Assembly (NCBI RefSeq): GCF_002943425.1
Contig: NZ_PTRA01000006.1
Location: forward strand, 275,628 to 339,627
DNA: 64,000 nt
Direction: 5' to 3'
Origin: Siphonobacter curvatus
GTDB lineage: Bacteria > Bacteroidota > Bacteroidia > Cytophagales > Spirosomataceae
Part shown: one piece after another, positions 27,292 to 36,100 of the stretch
Position numbering within the stretch: the first letter of the stretch is position 1
Layout of the letters: each line of letters starts with the position of its first letter
Position numbers and translations under genes: made by a program
The notes under the pieces: generated by a model
What the model saw: only the letters and a program-made list of their open reading frames with translations
What the model was told of the DNA's origin: nothing
The model's database searches: none

Positions 27292-27501
27292 GTTCAATAG
27301 GATTAAGGGAAGAAAAGGGAAGATAGGTTTTTCTGGACAAAAGCGGAAGGGATTGGGCAAGGAATCCCTGAGTCTTTGCTCGATACGTAACCATTCAAAG
27401 CATTGGCGGCACGAACGCAGGGCATCAGGTGCGGAAGTACAAAGCTGAATCTGTAATCAGACGGGTACGAAAACCAATCTTAATGATTCGGTAACAATTC
27501 C

Positions 27502-27535
27502 TTTGTTTACAAATAATAAACACTGTTTACTATTG
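27502..27535 (+). promoter_or_regulatory. Operator-like TGTTTA repeats and promoter box
   Basis: TGTTTA occurs at 27504-27509 and 27524-27529, with its reverse complement TAAACA at 27517-27522. The last copy overlaps TACTATTG (27528-27535), one base off the TAnnTTTG promoter box, with a TTTG at 27502-27505. This is 25-60 bases before the phosphonatase-like start and between the divergent eut and phosphonate units. Confidence 0.4.
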
Positions 27536-27560
27536 TATTCGTAACCCAATCACTCTAAAC

Positions 27561-28232
27561 ATGGCAATCAAGTTAGTAGTATTTGATATGGCGGGAACGA
27601 CCGTCTACGATGAAAACCACGTAAGTCAGGCCTTGCAAAAGGCCTTGCAGAAACACGGCTTTTCGTTTTCGCTGGAAAGCATTAATCCCCTAATGGGCTA
27701 TAAAAAGCCCCTGGCGATCCGGATGTTATTGAACGAAGCAGGAGCCGAGATTACGGATACGCTGATCGATCAGATTCACGAAGATTTTGTGCGGGACATG
27801 CTAACCTTTTACCAGACGTCGACCGACCTGCGAGCCCTGCCCGACGTCGAAGAAACCTTCCTCCGACTTCGGCAGGCTGGGATCAAAGTGGGTTTGGATA
27901 CGGGTTTCTCCCGGGATATTGCCGAAGTGATTGTGCAGCGTCTCGACTGGCAGGATGCCATTGATCACCTCGTAGCCAGCGACGAAGTTGCCAATGGCCG
28001 TCCGTACCCGGACATGATTTACCAGACCATGCAAACCCTGGGCATCACGCACACCGAAGAAGTAGCCAAAGTCGGCGATACGGAAGTCGACATGAACGAG
28101 GGCCGAAATGCGGGTTGCCGGTACGTCGTTGGCGTGACAACGGGGACGTTTACGCGGGAGGAACTTCTCCAGTACGAGCCCACCCATACGGTTGATTCGG
28201 TGGCTGAGGTGGTAGACATTGTTCTGGCCTGA
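27561..28232 (+). CDS. Phosphonatase-like HAD hydrolase (TIGR03351 type)
   Basis: A 223-residue member of the HAD superfamily closest to phosphonoacetaldehyde hydrolase PhnX, which cleaves the C-P bond of a 2-oxoalkylphosphonate. The motif FDMAGT (nucleophile Asp9) has the DxAGT form specific for phosphonatases, the cap-domain MGYKK (residues 45-49) keeps the lysine that forms the Schiff base in PhnX, and the usual HAD lysine is replaced by Arg in NGRPYPDM, again as in this family. The late acidic motif is VGDTEVDM. No phnW transaminase is nearby; instead a flavin oxidoreductase of the type that accompanies TIGR03351 lies two genes downstream, so the substrate aldehyde is probably made oxidatively. 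It heads a three-gene plus-strand operon. Confidence 0.88.
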   Translation: MAIKLVVFDMAGTTVYDENHVSQALQKALQKHGFSFSLESINPLMGYKKPLAIRMLLNEAGAEITDTLIDQIHEDFVRDMLTFYQTSTDLRALPDVEETFLRLRQAGIKVGLDTGFSRDIAEVIVQRLDWQDAIDHLVASDEVANGRPYPDMIYQTMQTLGITHTEEVAKVGDTEVDMNEGRNAGCRYVVGVTTGTFTREELLQYEPTHTVDSVAEVVDIVLA

Positions 28233-28242
28233 TACTCCTGGT

Positions 28243-29538
28243 ATGACTACCCTATCGCGTAAGCGGGTAACCCCTTCCTGGCTGGTTTCACTGGTGGCCG
28301 GACTAGCCGCCTTTGGGACGTACAGCTGCATGTACGCTTTCCGGAAAGCTTTTACGGCGGGTACTTACAGCACGTTACAGCTGGGTCCGCTGGATTATAA
28401 AGTCTGGTTGATTCTGGCTCAGATGCTGGGGTACACGTTGAGTAAATTTTACGGAATCCGGTTTCTGGCCCAGCGTCGGCCGCAACAACGCATCCCTACC
28501 CTGATTGCGTTGCTGAGTATGGCCGGGCTGGCGTTGCTGGGTTTTGCCCTGTGTCCCGTGCCGTATAACATCGTATTTCTGTTTTTGAACGGACTGCCCC
28601 TGGGCATGATCTGGGGTCTAGTTTTTTCTTTTCTGGAAGGCCGACGGCATACGGAACTCATGGGGGCCGTCATGGCGATCAGTTTGATTTTTGCTTCGGG
28701 ACTGGTGAAAACGGTGGGACTTCTACTCATTCGCTGGGGAGGAATATCGGAATTCTGGATGCCCTTTCTGACTGGACTGGTCTTCAGTGTACCGTTGGCG
28801 GGATGTCTTTACGTATTGTCGCAGATTCCGGCCCCGAGTGCCGAAGACAAACGTCTGCGGACCGAACGGCGACCCATGAACCGAACCCAACGCCGTTTGT
28901 TCATTCGGCAATTCCTACCCGGTATTGTTTTGACGGTTCTGGTCTACACGCTGCTTACAGTGGCTCGGGACATCCGCGACAATTTTGAAGTAGAAATCTG
29001 GCAACGATTAGGTTACGGCAATCAGCCCGGCATTTATACGCAGGTAGACGGCCCCGTGGCGTTGAGCGTACTGCTGTTACTGAGCTTACTGATTCTGGTT
29101 CGGAATAACCTGAAAGCCTTTTCCCTGATCCATCTGATGATCATCGGGGCTTGTCTCTTAATGGGTTTTGCTACCCTGGCCTACAACGCCGGACAGCTAA
29201 GCGGTCTCCACTGGATGGCCCTGAGTGGGCTGGGTCTGTACCTGGCGTATGTGCCCTACAACGCTATTTTCTTCGAACGCATGCTGGCCACTTTTCGGGA
29301 AAAGGGCAATGTCGCCTTCGTGATGTCCCTGGCCGATTCGTTTGGGTATCTGGGCAGCGTGGGCGTGCTTTGCCTGAAAGAATTCAGTCAGGAGGGCCTT
29401 TCCTGGGGCCAGTTTTACAACCAGATTTTACTTTTCGTAGCCTTAAGTGGAGCCGTACTGGCTCTGGCTTCGCTCTACTATTTCCGTAAAAAACATTCGA
29501 TACCTTCCGTTTCTTATCCAGCACTGGTTCATGACTAA
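28243..29538 (+). CDS. DUF5690-family MFS-like transporter
   Basis: A 431-residue membrane protein with about twelve hydrophobic segments and an MFS-like layout (for example SWLVSLVAGLAAFGTYSCMYAFRKAF, the G-L-P-L-G-M-I-W-G-L-V-F-S-F-L-E-G-R motif, and TLLTVARDIRDNFEVEIW in the middle). The start at 28243 (MTTLSRKRVTPSW) is 10 bp past the preceding stop. It sits between the phosphonatase-like hydrolase and the FAD oxidoreductase, with its end overlapping the next start by 8 bp, so translational coupling is likely. I infer that it imports the aminophosphonate substrate; the family has no established substrate that I know. Confidence 0.85.
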   Translation: MTTLSRKRVTPSWLVSLVAGLAAFGTYSCMYAFRKAFTAGTYSTLQLGPLDYKVWLILAQMLGYTLSKFYGIRFLAQRRPQQRIPTLIALLSMAGLALLGFALCPVPYNIVFLFLNGLPLGMIWGLVFSFLEGRRHTELMGAVMAISLIFASGLVKTVGLLLIRWGGISEFWMPFLTGLVFSVPLAGCLYVLSQIPAPSAEDKRLRTERRPMNRTQRRLFIRQFLPGIVLTVLVYTLLTVARDIRDNFEVEIWQRLGYGNQPGIYTQVDGPVALSVLLLLSLLILVRNNLKAFSLIHLMIIGACLLMGFATLAYNAGQLSGLHWMALSGLGLYLAYVPYNAIFFERMLATFREKGNVAFVMSLADSFGYLGSVGVLCLKEFSQEGLSWGQFYNQILLFVALSGAVLALASLYYFRKKHSIPSVSYPALVHD

Positions 29539-30673
29539 ATCTGCAATTATAATTGGAGCCGGCATCGTTGGTCTGGCTACCGCCCGGGCTCTGGCTCTTC
29601 GGGGTTATCAGGTAAGCGTTTTTGATCGCAGCGAACGGGCCGTCGGGGCTTCCATCCGCAATTTTGGTATGATCTGGCCCATTGGTCAACCCGAAGGAGC
29701 CTTGTACGAACGGGCACTCCGTTCGCGAAGCATCTGGACGGAGGTATTGCAGCGGTCCGGTTGCTGGTACAGTCAGCAGGGAAGCCTGCACATGGCCTAT
29801 CACGCGGACGAATGGACAATATTGCAGGAATTTAAAGAAGCCAGTCAGCCGACCCGCCCGCTGGCCTTACTGTCGCCCGAACAAACCCGCGAACGTTCAT
29901 CCGTCGTACGGCCTGCGGGACTATTGGGTTCCTTATACTCCGCCGATGAAATGATTGTCGATCCCCGGCAGGCCATCGGTAGCATTCCATCCTATCTGGC
30001 CGAACAGTATGGCGTAACTTTTCACTGGAATACGGCCATCAGTCAGATTACGTACCCCAGCGTCTGGTCCGGCAAACGGCAATGGTCTGCCGACGAAATT
30101 TACGTGTGCAGCGGCGTTGATTTCGAAACCCTGTACCCGGAAGCCTTTGCCGAAGCCCCCATTACCAAGTGTAAAGTACAAATGCTGCGGCTCGAAGCTC
30201 AAAACGGGGACATCGGTCCTTCCCTGTGCGGGGGCCTATCCCTGATTCACTACAAGGGCTTTCTCAGTGCTCCTTCGCTGCCCCGGTTACTGGAACGTTA
30301 CCAGCGGGAAAAAAGCGAGTATATGCAATGGGGCATTCACGTGATGGCTTCACAAAATGGGTTAGGCGAGATTACGGTAGGCGATTCGCATGAATACGGC
30401 CTGACGTTTGATCCTTTCGACCGGACGGCGGTCAATGCCCTGGTGCTCGACTATCTGCGTACCTTCACTACCTTCCTCTCCTATCAGATTCAGCAGACCT
30501 GGCACGGTATCTATCCCAAACATTCGCAAGGTAAAACTGAGTGGGTCACCTCTCCGGAGTCTGGAGTTACGGTGATCAACGGTCTGGGTGGTGCGGGCAT
30601 GACGCTTTCGTTTGGATTATGTGAAGCGGTGGTGGCCGGAACCTATCAACCCCTCGAAGTGGTGCATTCCTAA
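29531..30673 (+). CDS. FAD-dependent aminophosphonate oxidoreductase (TIGR03364 type)
   Basis: A 380-residue DAO-family flavoenzyme. The FAD-binding GxGxxG is at residues 8-13 in IIIGAGIVGLATARAL, followed by the acidic VFDRSERAVGASIRNFG. The C-terminal GLGGAGMTLSFGLCEAV closes the flavin site. The NFGMIWPIGQP and WHGIYPKH segments and the company of a TIGR03351 hydrolase fit the subfamily proposed to deaminate an aminophosphonate such as 2-aminoethylphosphonate or a hydroxylated or N-alkylated analogue. The product aldehyde would feed the phosphonatase-like enzyme encoded two genes upstream. The start overlaps the DUF5690 stop by 8 bp. A strong terminator starts one base after its stop codon. 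Confidence 0.88.
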   Translation: MTKSAIIIGAGIVGLATARALALRGYQVSVFDRSERAVGASIRNFGMIWPIGQPEGALYERALRSRSIWTEVLQRSGCWYSQQGSLHMAYHADEWTILQEFKEASQPTRPLALLSPEQTRERSSVVRPAGLLGSLYSADEMIVDPRQAIGSIPSYLAEQYGVTFHWNTAISQITYPSVWSGKRQWSADEIYVCSGVDFETLYPEAFAEAPITKCKVQMLRLEAQNGDIGPSLCGGLSLIHYKGFLSAPSLPRLLERYQREKSEYMQWGIHVMASQNGLGEITVGDSHEYGLTFDPFDRTAVNALVLDYLRTFTTFLSYQIQQTWHGIYPKHSQGKTEWVTSPESGVTVINGLGGAGMTLSFGLCEAVVAGTYQPLEVVHS

Positions 30674-30674
30674 T

Positions 30675-30733
30675 ACATCAAACATAAAAAGACTCCCAGG
30701 CTATTGGCTTGGGAGTCTTTTTATGTTTGATGT
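30675..30733. terminator. Exceptionally long bidirectional terminator
   Basis: Two 24-bp perfectly complementary arms (30675-30698 and 30710-30733) flank an 11-nt loop. The GC-rich part (gactccca) is nearest the loop and is followed on both strands by a T-run. It separates the phosphonate operon from the convergent regulator gene. Confidence 0.9.
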
Positions 30734-30804
30734 ACCAATCCCTAGAAAAGCTACAATGGCTCGGCTAAGGGGTACTAACCAGTGAATCTCTTTTCGTACC
30801 TGAG

Positions 30805-31383
30805 TTACCGCTGATCAAAGAAGTACACAATCAACATCTGGCAGGATTGCCGGCCGGTATTACGGGGCAGGTGGGGTAGGCGGCCATCGAAAAACAGAGC
30901 ATCCCCCGCTTCCAGGAGATACGACTGCCCGTTGATGAGGTAATCAACCTGGCCTCTCAAAATGTATTTCAGCTCAAAAGCTTCGGTTCTCACTTCTTCG
31001 CGTTGCGAATGCGGAGCCAGTTCCAGCAGCACGACATCGACGGTCGAGGCGGCCATACTCCGGGTTAAAATGCGTTGGTACTGAAAGCCGTGGGCATCTT
31101 CCTTTTCAAAGGCCTCGAAGGAATCTTTCTTCTGAACCAGTACGACCGGTTCGCTAAGTTTTAAATCTTCAAAAAATTCTCCTACTTCAATATTCAGGGA
31201 TTGAATGATCTGAAATAATACCGGCAGTGAAGGAATACTACGGCCATTTTCGATCTGTGAAATCAGCCCTTTACTAACGCCTGCCCGATCGGCAAGCTCC
31301 TGTACCGTAAGGCGTTGATTGGTTCTTCGTTCTTTAATACGGCGGCTTACTTCTACTAAAAACGCTCCTTCCATAATCATCAT
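30805..31383 (-). CDS. XRE-family regulator with C-terminal cupin domain
   Basis: A 192-residue transcription factor. Residues about 12-66 form an XRE helix-turn-helix (RRIKERRTNQRLTVQELADRAGVSKGLISQIENGRSIPSLPVLFQI, key G-V-S-K-G-x-I-S-x-I-E-N-G), and residues about 115-185 a cupin with ELKYILRGQVDYLING, EAGDALFFDGRLPH. Such regulators sense small metabolites and often control neighbouring amine or sugar catabolism, so the phosphonate or ethanolamine genes are plausible targets. The start may be at 31383, or at 31374 if the third Met is used. Directly upstream are two perfect 9-bp direct repeats 19 bp apart. Confidence 0.9.
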   Translation of the reverse strand: MMIMEGAFLVEVSRRIKERRTNQRLTVQELADRAGVSKGLISQIENGRSIPSLPVLFQIIQSLNIEVGEFFEDLKLSEPVVLVQKKDSFEAFEKEDAHGFQYQRILTRSMAASTVDVVLLELAPHSQREEVRTEAFELKYILRGQVDYLINGQSYLLEAGDALFFDGRLPHLPRNTGRQSCQMLIVYFFDQR

Positions 31384-31413
31384 TCAACTGGTAGACAGGT
31401 TCGAAGATAGGGC

Positions 31414-31441
31414 TCATTTGCTAAGCTCTACGTCATTTGCT
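31414..31441 (-). promoter_or_regulatory. Direct repeats upstream of the XRE-cupin gene
   Basis: tcatttgct occurs at 31414-31422 and 31433-31441, a spacing of 19 bp, which is about two helical turns. The first copy is 31 bases before the annotated start, so it could be an autoregulatory operator. Confidence 0.4.
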
Positions 31442-31486
31442 GGCTTTTCTGGAAAACCCCGGTCAGGCATTCCGTACTAACGTTTA

Positions 31487-31523
31487 AAAATAAACGGGGC
31501 CTGCCCCGTGTGGAGCAGGCCCC
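31487..31523 (-). terminator. Terminator of susCD operon 2
   Basis: ggggcctgc (31496-31504) and gcaggcccc (31515-31523) make a 9-bp GC-rich stem with a 10-nt loop. On the minus strand it is followed by gtttattttt. It lies 10 bp after the SusD stop. Confidence 0.85.
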
Positions 31524-31532
31524 AAGATGGGC

Positions 31533-33095
31533 TTATTTCAATACCCAGAGTTCATCTTTTACATTGTCCTGCGTGGCTGAACCAAACTGTCGTTGCAGAG
31601 CTTCGCGGTAATTGGTTTCGTTGTACAACCGATCCGAAACCGGATACTGCCAGCGACGGGGAATACCCCGTGTACCAATGCCAGCTCCCTGAGTAGCGAA
31701 GTTGTCGGGATAGCCCGTTCGCCGCCAATTGAAGAAGGGTTCGATACCCGAGGTCATGAACATGGCCAGGTATTTCTGATTCAGAATCTGCTTGCGGCCT
31801 TCGGTAGTGTTACCGGCATACTTCACCAGCGACTGGCCCAGGTACGCCGTCGGATCGAAGCTGATGGTAAAGGACTGTGACGTGGCTACGCCCGCATTCC
31901 GGATTTCAAAAACTACGGTGTTCGTTCCATTTTTGATGCCAAAGAAATCCATGTTGGCCAGAATGCCTTTCTGGTAGTAATCGGCGGCATCACCCGTTGC
32001 CCAGCCCAGGTTAATGGCTTCGGCAATGTTGAACGATTGCTCGGAATAACCCAGAATAACCGTTGGTTCGGGCGTGTAACCTTTGTAATAGCGATTCCGG
32101 TTGATGAAGGAGTACTCCCCATTGTTGGCTCCCGTCGACATTACATCCAGACTCAACGCCGGACTCGGAGCTATGAACGCCGCAAAATCCGTGGCTTTCA
32201 CTCCTTTTTTGAGTTGAGCTTCGGCGGGTTCGGCGGTTACGAACAGACGCGGATCCTGGTAGCGTTTCAGTAGTTCCACGTGCGTCGCCGACATTTCCTG
32301 ACGGGTCGCGTCGTTCCCGAAGTTATCCGGATTGATGGGATATTTGTTGTAAACGGCGTTGTACACAAACTGCAGGTTATCCGCATTACCCGTAAACAGG
32401 GGAAATTTTGTAGGATTAGCTACTACTTCAGAAAAGCGGGTTTTTACCTTCAAATCGGCATCGTCGGTACGCTTACTCAGGTTGATCAGTACGCGAAGTT
32501 TAAACGCATTAACCACTTTCTGCCAGGAATTCAGGCTGTTGTTGAGGTAAATATCACCTTTCAGGGGTAGCGTAGCCTGACCAGCGGCCTGTAAACTCCC
32601 CAAATCCGTGTTGGCTTCGTCCAGCCAGGTCAGCACCTGTAGGTAGATGTCCTTCTGCGTATCGTAGCGAGGTGTAATGTTCGCTTCTCCCTGCAGGGCG
32701 TCTTTCAGGGGTACATCGCCCACCCGCTGGGTCATCCAAAACCAGAAGTAGGCCCGGAAAAATTTACCTAGTGCAGCGTACGCATTTTTATCGGTCGAGA
32801 GGTTTTTCTTGGCCTCTTCTTCCATTTTCAGGACATTTTTCAGCGTCGTGTACCGCAAATCCGACGTCGTCCAGTCGTACTCGTTGTTGCCGTAATAGTT
32901 GTAATTGACGGTGTAATACTGATTGTACCGGGCATCCTTGTTCCAGGTCCCTTCATACATATCCATCAGGATGTCCTTCAGTACTAGATCAGCTGGTACC
33001 TGTACGGGCAGGTTGGGATTTTTTTCGAGTTCTTCGAATTTCTGGCAGCTTCCCAGGCTCAGCAGCAGTACCAGACTATAGAGTATCTTTTTCAT
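31533..33095 (-). CDS. SusD/RagB-family lipoprotein
   Basis: A 520-residue surface nutrient-binding lipoprotein that partners the SusC protein encoded 22 bp upstream. It opens MKKILYSLVLLLSLGSCQKFEELEKNPN: Cys17 is the lipid site and the FEELEKNPN motif is the usual start of mature SusD-like proteins. FRAYFWFWMTQRVGDVPL and KYLAMFMTSGIEPFFNWRRTGYP are family landmarks in the TPR-like and C-terminal parts. Ligand not deducible. It belongs to the subfamily of SusD-like proteins with a C-terminal WRRTGYP motif, as does the first SusD protein of this window. Confidence 0.93.
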   Translation of the reverse strand: MKKILYSLVLLLSLGSCQKFEELEKNPNLPVQVPADLVLKDILMDMYEGTWNKDARYNQYYTVNYNYYGNNEYDWTTSDLRYTTLKNVLKMEEEAKKNLSTDKNAYAALGKFFRAYFWFWMTQRVGDVPLKDALQGEANITPRYDTQKDIYLQVLTWLDEANTDLGSLQAAGQATLPLKGDIYLNNSLNSWQKVVNAFKLRVLINLSKRTDDADLKVKTRFSEVVANPTKFPLFTGNADNLQFVYNAVYNKYPINPDNFGNDATRQEMSATHVELLKRYQDPRLFVTAEPAEAQLKKGVKATDFAAFIAPSPALSLDVMSTGANNGEYSFINRNRYYKGYTPEPTVILGYSEQSFNIAEAINLGWATGDAADYYQKGILANMDFFGIKNGTNTVVFEIRNAGVATSQSFTISFDPTAYLGQSLVKYAGNTTEGRKQILNQKYLAMFMTSGIEPFFNWRRTGYPDNFATQGAGIGTRGIPRRWQYPVSDRLYNETNYREALQRQFGSATQDNVKDELWVLK

Positions 33096-33117
33096 TGCGT
33101 GATTGCTAGGAAATCCG

Positions 33118-36100
33118 TTAAAAAATCAGGTTGATGTTTACCCCGTACCGACGCGTAGTGGGCGTTTGCAGGCTCGATCCCCTATCTGAGTAGCTAACAA
33201 ACTGCTCGACATCAAGGTCCTTCTTCTCAGCCCAGTACAGCAGGTTACGACCTACGAACGAAATGCTGGCCGATTTCACAAAACCTAAACGACCCTGTAA
33301 TACCTGACTCGGGATCTGGTACCCGAATGTCACTTCGCGAAGCTTCACAAAGCTCCGGCTAATCATGTTGGCTTCGTTGGTGTTGTAGTAACGGCTGATC
33401 CAATCCTGAAGGTAGGTTTTATTGGCGTCCGACATGGGTGAGAAACTCAGCGATTCAAAGTTGGTGATGTTTCCATCCACATCGTACTGGATGTTTCCGT
33501 TAGTCAGTACCACCCCAGGACCTACCCAGGAAGCTACCCCTTTGTAATCCTGGTAGCGGGCTTCACCCATCTTTCCCTGTACCGTTTCGATATGACGACC
33601 GCCCCGGAAGGTTTGTTTCTGGATGTAATCCTCGATTACGCCCCCTACGCGACCATCGACCTGTACGTTCAGGAAGAAATTGCGGTAGTTGAATTTGTTG
33701 ATGAACCCGAAAGCAAAGTCGGCATTAGTATAACCGAGGAATTGATTCACGGGATTAACCACGGGTCGTCCGCTTGCGTCATTAATGATTTGTCCTTCGC
33801 GGGTACGGGCAAAGGCCGATCCGTAATAGGCATCCAGACGGTCGCCCACTTTATAAAACTGGTTGAGTCGCGTTTGTGAACCGTAAATTTCTTTCAGGTA
33901 CTCCTGAAACGTACTCCAGTTCAGCGTTACATCCCAGTTCAGACCACGGGCACTTTTCAGGGCCGTACCCGTCAGGGCGATTTCTAGACCGCGTTTCTGC
34001 GATTTAATTCCGTTGGTGGTCAGGGAAGAATACCCCGTAGCTTCGGGCAGGGTCAGGCCAAAAATACGCGGACCGTCGAGGTAGCTGAAGTACGCGACGT
34101 CCAGACCGATCCGGTTTTTGAGGAAGCGTACATCCAGACCCGCTTCAAAACTCGTCCGTGAAGAAGGTTTCAGGTTAGGATCCACCAGAGCGTTGGCATA
34201 ACTGGCTGCGGCTTCGTTGTTGTACGGACGACTGATCGTATAAGCAACCGTCGTTCCGTACGAAGGTCCCTCGTAGGGTGAAGCAAAGGTCTGACCATAA
34301 CCCAGGGGGTTGCTACCATCCAGGGGAGAGAACGCCGTATACACGTTCTGCTGCGTAAAGGCCTCTTTTACGTTGGCGTACGAAGCCCGCAATTTCACAA
34401 AAGAAATGGCCGCAGGAGTCCGAACATAATCCGATACTACCGTGCTCACCCCGGCTGACGGGTAGAAATATACGTTCTTGTCCGAGGGCAAGGTAGAGTT
34501 TTTATCCCAACGACCCGTCGTCGAAAGCGTTGCATAACGACCCAGGTTCACGTCGACGCTGTACAGGGCACTCAGTACCTGCATCCGGGAGTTGAAGCTG
34601 TTCGCCCGCGTGGGGTTCAGGGAGTTGTCGAAGGTATAAACGCCCGGCACACTCAGGTAATCCGTTGAAGCGTAGTTGCTGTTATACCGGAAAAAACGTC
34701 CCGAAAAACCACCCACAGCCCGCAGGCTGATGCCATGAGCAAAGGTTTTGTTATAGTTCAGCAATACGTCGGTATTGTTTTCCAATAAGGAACGGCGGTC
34801 TTCGCGGTAATCTCCCTTCGCTTGCTCCCGTCCGTACGTGGTGGCCGAATACGGCATTTTTTCATTCCGGAACAATTCGTAACCTGTCACCTGCGTACGA
34901 GCCTGTAGTTCCAGGTTTTTCAGCAGATCGAATTTCATCAGGGCGTAGCCATTGTACGTATTGTTGTAGTGCCCCCGCAACCATTCTTTTGCCACAAACC
35001 AGGGGTTGTTGTAGCGTTGGTATTCGGCGTAAATCTGCTGGATACCTTCCTTGCCGGGCTGCCAGAGTTGCTTCATGTCATCGACATTCCAGTCAGCTCC
35101 CGCCCAAATCACGGTGTTATAAATCAGGGAGTTCGGACCGTAATTTACATCCGGGTAATTGGCCGAAGCCTGACGACTGAAGTTAAAATTCGACTCAAAA
35201 CGAACGCGGTCGGAAATGTTCTGACCCAGCGTTGCACTGAAGGTAGTACTATTCAGACTGGTATTCGGCACCATACCTTTCTGGTACTGATTGGTGATCC
35301 CGAAACGTAAATCCGTTTTACCGGAAGTTGCCGAAATGGCTACACTGTTGGTAGACAGGACGCCCGGACGCAGAAAACGCTTCAGGTTGTCTTTACCGCG
35401 AGCCACCCAGGGCGTAGGGATTCGCTTGCCGGTTTGCGGATCGATGGGGCTGTCGTACTGGGCAATCAGCTGACCTTCGAATTTAGGTCCCCAGACGTCG
35501 TAATCGCCGTCGTTGAGTCCACCACCGCGACCATCGACGAAGGAATAGGTTCCTTTGTTTCCCGGACCGTACTCATCCTGTACTTTAGGAATGGCCAGAA
35601 AACCGTTTTCCGTCATCGTACTCGAATTGACTTCTACGGAAAACCCACGTTTGTCTTTCGAGCCTTTTTTGGTAGTAATGATGATGACGCCGTTCGTCGC
35701 CCGTGATCCGTACAGGGCTGAACCCGAGGGGCCTTTAATCACGTCATAGGACTCAATATCATCGGGATTGATGTTGTAGGTATCGGATACAATGGGTACC
35801 CCGTCTACCACGAACAAAGGGCGGCCACCCCGCAACAGTACCTGCGGAGCCCGCAGTAATTCCGCACTAGCACCGATGTTCAGACCGGCCACTTTCCCCA
35901 CCAGAGCGTTTACGGGGTTCGGTTCGCGGGCCTTCACCAGATCCTGGGCTTTAATCGTTTGCGTAGCGTAGGAAAGGTCCCGTTTCGCCTTAGTAATACC
36001 TAGCGAGGTAACCACTACTTCTTCCAGCAATCGCTGATCAGTAGCCAGTAATACGTCGATTTGAGTCCGGCTACTAATGGCTTCTTCCTGCGTCGTATAA

